This document shows, in pieces, positions 62,051 through 64,000 of a DNA stretch of 64,000 nt. Source of the DNA: Bacteriovoracaceae bacterium (GTDB lineage: Bacteria > Bdellovibrionota > Bacteriovoracia > Bacteriovoracales > Bacteriovoracaceae); contig CANFHC010000008.1 in assembly GCA_947446575.1 (NCBI GenBank), positions 1 through 64,000 on the forward strand, in the 5' to 3' direction. Position 1 is the first letter of the stretch. Each line of letters starts with the position of its first letter. Below the pieces are notes generated by a model. That model was given only the letters and a program-made list of their open reading frames with translations. It did no database searches and was not told where the DNA came from. A program made the position numbers and the translations under genes.

Positions 62051-62641
62051 TCACAAAAACTTCGGATCAAATTTCATTACTGATTTAATTTCACTATCTG
62101 GCACCTTTAAACCAGAACGATAATCCAGAACTTTTCTCCTTAATGGATTCGTGTAGTATTGAAGGTGTAAGATGGTACCAAACATATCGGAGAGCTCAAC
62201 TTTAGAAAAAATAAATCCTAACCTTAGCTTTGGAATTAAAACAGCATTATTAGTCGCGCAATGAGTGCCGTAAATTTTTTGAAAACCTTCTTCGCTACAG
62301 TGCTTGATTACTTCTTTTACCAGAGCACTATAAAGACCAAGTTGTCGATGTTCTGGCATAACAGCTGATGCCATCATATAAAATGTTTCTTCATTTTCTT
62401 GAGAACCAAAAGAAAAACCTACGAACTCATTTTTCGGAGAAAATAATCCCAAATGTAGAGTATATAAATTTCCCATTCTTTCTTTGAGTAATTGAATTTT
62501 CTCATTTTCTCTAACACTGAAATATGAATCGGGAAAAAAAGTGTGATCATTGCCAAAAATAGCATCATAGTTTTTACCAAAAAGAGGAAAAAATTCTTTT
62601 GCAGTCATTGTTTTAATTGAGTAGCCATTATCTAATTTCAT
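62051..62641 (-). CDS. GNAT-family acetyltransferase
   Basis: This 196-residue protein shows the GNAT acetyl-CoA-binding motif in AVMPEHRQLGLYSALVKEVI and a later HCATNNAVLIPKLRLGF that fits motif B. The substrate is unknown. AGAGG precedes ATG 62641. It stands alone on the minus strand. Confidence 0.8.
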   Translation of the reverse strand: MKLDNGYSIKTMTAKEFFPLFGKNYDAIFGNDHTFFPDSYFSVRENEKIQLLKERMGNLYTLHLGLFSPKNEFVGFSFGSQENEETFYMMASAVMPEHRQLGLYSALVKEVIKHCSEEGFQKIYGTHCATNNAVLIPKLRLGFIFSKVELSDMFGTILHLQYYTNPLRRKVLDYRSGLKVPDSEIKSVMKFDPKFL

Positions 62642-62932
62642 ACATACCTCTTATATATATTAGACACTAAATTTATGTATTGATCAAAAAAACATAGCAA
62701 TTTCCTCAGTGATAGATTCATTTATTTTTTATTAATTAGGAGAGCAATTGTCAATTTTCTAAGTCTTTATAAGAAGGGAGCATAGTTTCATAGTGACACC
62801 AGTTCAACAAAATATATACTCATTTTTAATCTTTTTGTAATTTCTTTCTAGCATTATGTTTTATAGGATTTGTAGCGAAATGATATGAATTCAAAATCAT
62901 ATTTTCGTTATATGTTTTGCCAAGGAGATTTT

Positions 62933-64000
62933 GTGAATATCGTTTATGTTTCAGATCAATATTGGCCATCTGTTAGTGGCGTTCCTGTTTCCATGGATTC
63001 TTTCAGAGAAAGTTTTACGAATAAAGGACATCGGATTTCATTATTAGTTCCAGATTATCCAGAAGCCGCAGAATGGGATAGAGATCACAATCCCAAAAAT
63101 CTTTTTCGGTTTAAGTCACGTTCGATTTTTTTTAACAAAGAAAATCGTCTGGTACATAGATCAGAAAAGAAAAAAATTCACGACAGACTTGATGCCATTA
63201 AACCAGATATTATTCATATCCATACAGAATTCACAATGGCAAAAATAGTCATTAAATATGCGAAGAGAAAAAATATTCCCTTAGTCTTAACTGCTCACAC
63301 GAATTGGGAAGAGTTGATCAATGAGTATATTAAATTTATTCCTCTTAGATTAGCACGGTTTTATTGCAGATCTATTTTAAGACGAATGTTTAATAAGATG
63401 GATGTTGTTATTGTTCCAACATCTCTGATGGAAACAAGACTTTTAGAGTATTATGTAAGAAGTCCTATTCAAGTCATTCCAACTGGAATAAATGTAGATC
63501 AATTTTCAAGAACAATTGAAGAAGAGAAAATTTGTCCCAATGAAATATTACTTAGTTTATCTGAACGTATTAAAGATCATAAAACTCTGCTTTATGTTGG
63601 AAGACTTGGTAGAGAGAAAAACATTAAGTTTCTCATAGACGCATTTTCTAAGATTGCTGAAAATGATAACAATATTAAATTAGTTATTGTCGGCGACGGT
63701 CCAGCTAAGGAAGATTTAGAAAGTTATTCAAGGCACTTGGGATTAGAAGGGCGAATCATTTTTACCGGATTTGTGCAAAGGAATATGCTTAATGATTTTT
63801 ATTCTATGGCCCATATTTTTATTTTTGCCTCAAAAGTTGAAAGCCAAGGACTTGTTATTTTAGAGTCTATGACTTGTGGAACTCCAGTAGTTGCTATAGG
63901 AGAAATGGGAACGAGAGCTTTGATGGGCAGTGGCGGCGGCGGTTATATGGTCGATGATGATTTAGATTTATTTATTGAGAAAGTCGAACTATTATTAAAC
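62933..64000 (+). CDS. GT4 glycosyltransferase, partial at right edge
   Basis: This open frame begins at GTG 62933, five bases after AAGGAG, and is still open at the window edge after 356 codons. It has the GT4 layout: an N-terminal acceptor domain with YWPSVSGVPVSM, HTEF, TAHTNWEEL and VIPTGINVDQF. The C-terminal nucleotide-sugar domain has LYVGRLGREKNIKFLIDAF, VIVGDGPAKEDL and the ESQGLVILESMTCGTPVVA motif. It resembles diacylglycerol glucosyltransferases and related lipid glycosyltransferases. The exact acceptor is unknown. Confidence 0.88.
   Translation, partial: MNIVYVSDQYWPSVSGVPVSMDSFRESFTNKGHRISLLVPDYPEAAEWDRDHNPKNLFRFKSRSIFFNKENRLVHRSEKKKIHDRLDAIKPDIIHIHTEFTMAKIVIKYAKRKNIPLVLTAHTNWEELINEYIKFIPLRLARFYCRSILRRMFNKMDVVIVPTSLMETRLLEYYVRSPIQVIPTGINVDQFSRTIEEEKICPNEILLSLSERIKDHKTLLYVGRLGREKNIKFLIDAFSKIAENDNNIKLVIVGDGPAKEDLESYSRHLGLEGRIIFTGFVQRNMLNDFYSMAHIFIFASKVESQGLVILESMTCGTPVVAIGEMGTRALMGSGGGGYMVDDDLDLFIEKVELLLN

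Noticed and set aside
1-64000. CRISPR array or rRNA genes
   Set aside because: I saw no regularly spaced direct repeats with unique spacers and no rRNA-like sequence.

Overview
The window is AT-rich Gram-negative chromosome. It carries many Sec signal peptides and lipoboxes, outer-membrane barrel-like proteins, and close homologues of enterobacterial DppA and Gsk. It also has many short secreted proteins and lipoproteins I cannot assign. This combination fits a Bdellovibrionota/Bacteriovoracaceae-type bacterium; the assignment is inferred from gene content, not from a marker gene. Coding is dense, with many ATGA/TAATG overlaps. TTG and GTG starts are fairly common.

Region 1 (1-13 kb) is mainly transport. 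It holds a dppABCDF-type dipeptide importer, an orphan membrane histidine kinase followed by a periplasmic solute-binding protein, and a phnDCE-type phosphonate/phosphite importer with no C-P lyase nearby. Region 2 (12-26 kb) is mostly envelope and secreted proteins. It includes an HTH regulator translationally coupled to a small secreted protein, two divergent DUF4360 proteins, a C45-type Ntn hydrolase, two separate APP1-type (DUF2183) HAD phosphatases (the other is at 272), an MgtC-like membrane protein, a coiled-coil protein with an Hsp20-like tail, beta-barrel proteins and a Cys-finger protein with an internal repeat.

Region 3 (26-35 kb) is nucleotide metabolism. It contains inosine/guanosine kinase (gsk) and a pyrB-carAB-pyrF operon in which carbamoyl-phosphate synthase is one fused 1475-residue CarA-CarB polypeptide. 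Region 4 (34-52 kb) has a PD-(D/E)xK-like nuclease candidate coupled to a GmhB-like phosphatase, lipoproteins, a HExxH/DUF4105 protein, mtgA, a lipoate ligase, a heterodimeric MdlAB-type ABC exporter, a solitary C5 cytosine methyltransferase beside a Walker-A-less ABC-ATPase-like protein, a divergent MnmA paralogue, an M28 peptidase lacking one metal ligand, and canonical mnmA.

Region 5 (52.2-58.2 kb) looks like an integrated mobile element at the 3' end of tRNA-Leu(GAG). A large serine recombinase has its last codons and stop inside the tRNA gene. Beside it are a Replic_Relax-like protein, a roughly 100-bp imperfect palindrome that could be an origin or transfer site, two exported proteins and a HigBA-like toxin-antitoxin pair with a perfect 28-bp operator palindrome. 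A candidate right end lies near 58.2 kb. Region 6 (58.3-64 kb) holds a secreted HExxH protein, an arrestin-like protein, a cytochrome b562-like protein, a trypsin-like protease, a GNAT acetyltransferase and the start of a GT4 glycosyltransferase that runs off the window.

The best candidates for something new are the tRNA-Leu element with its palindrome, the MnmA paralogue that has lost the second catalytic Cys, the fused CarAB, and the methyltransferase/degenerate-ATPase pair.
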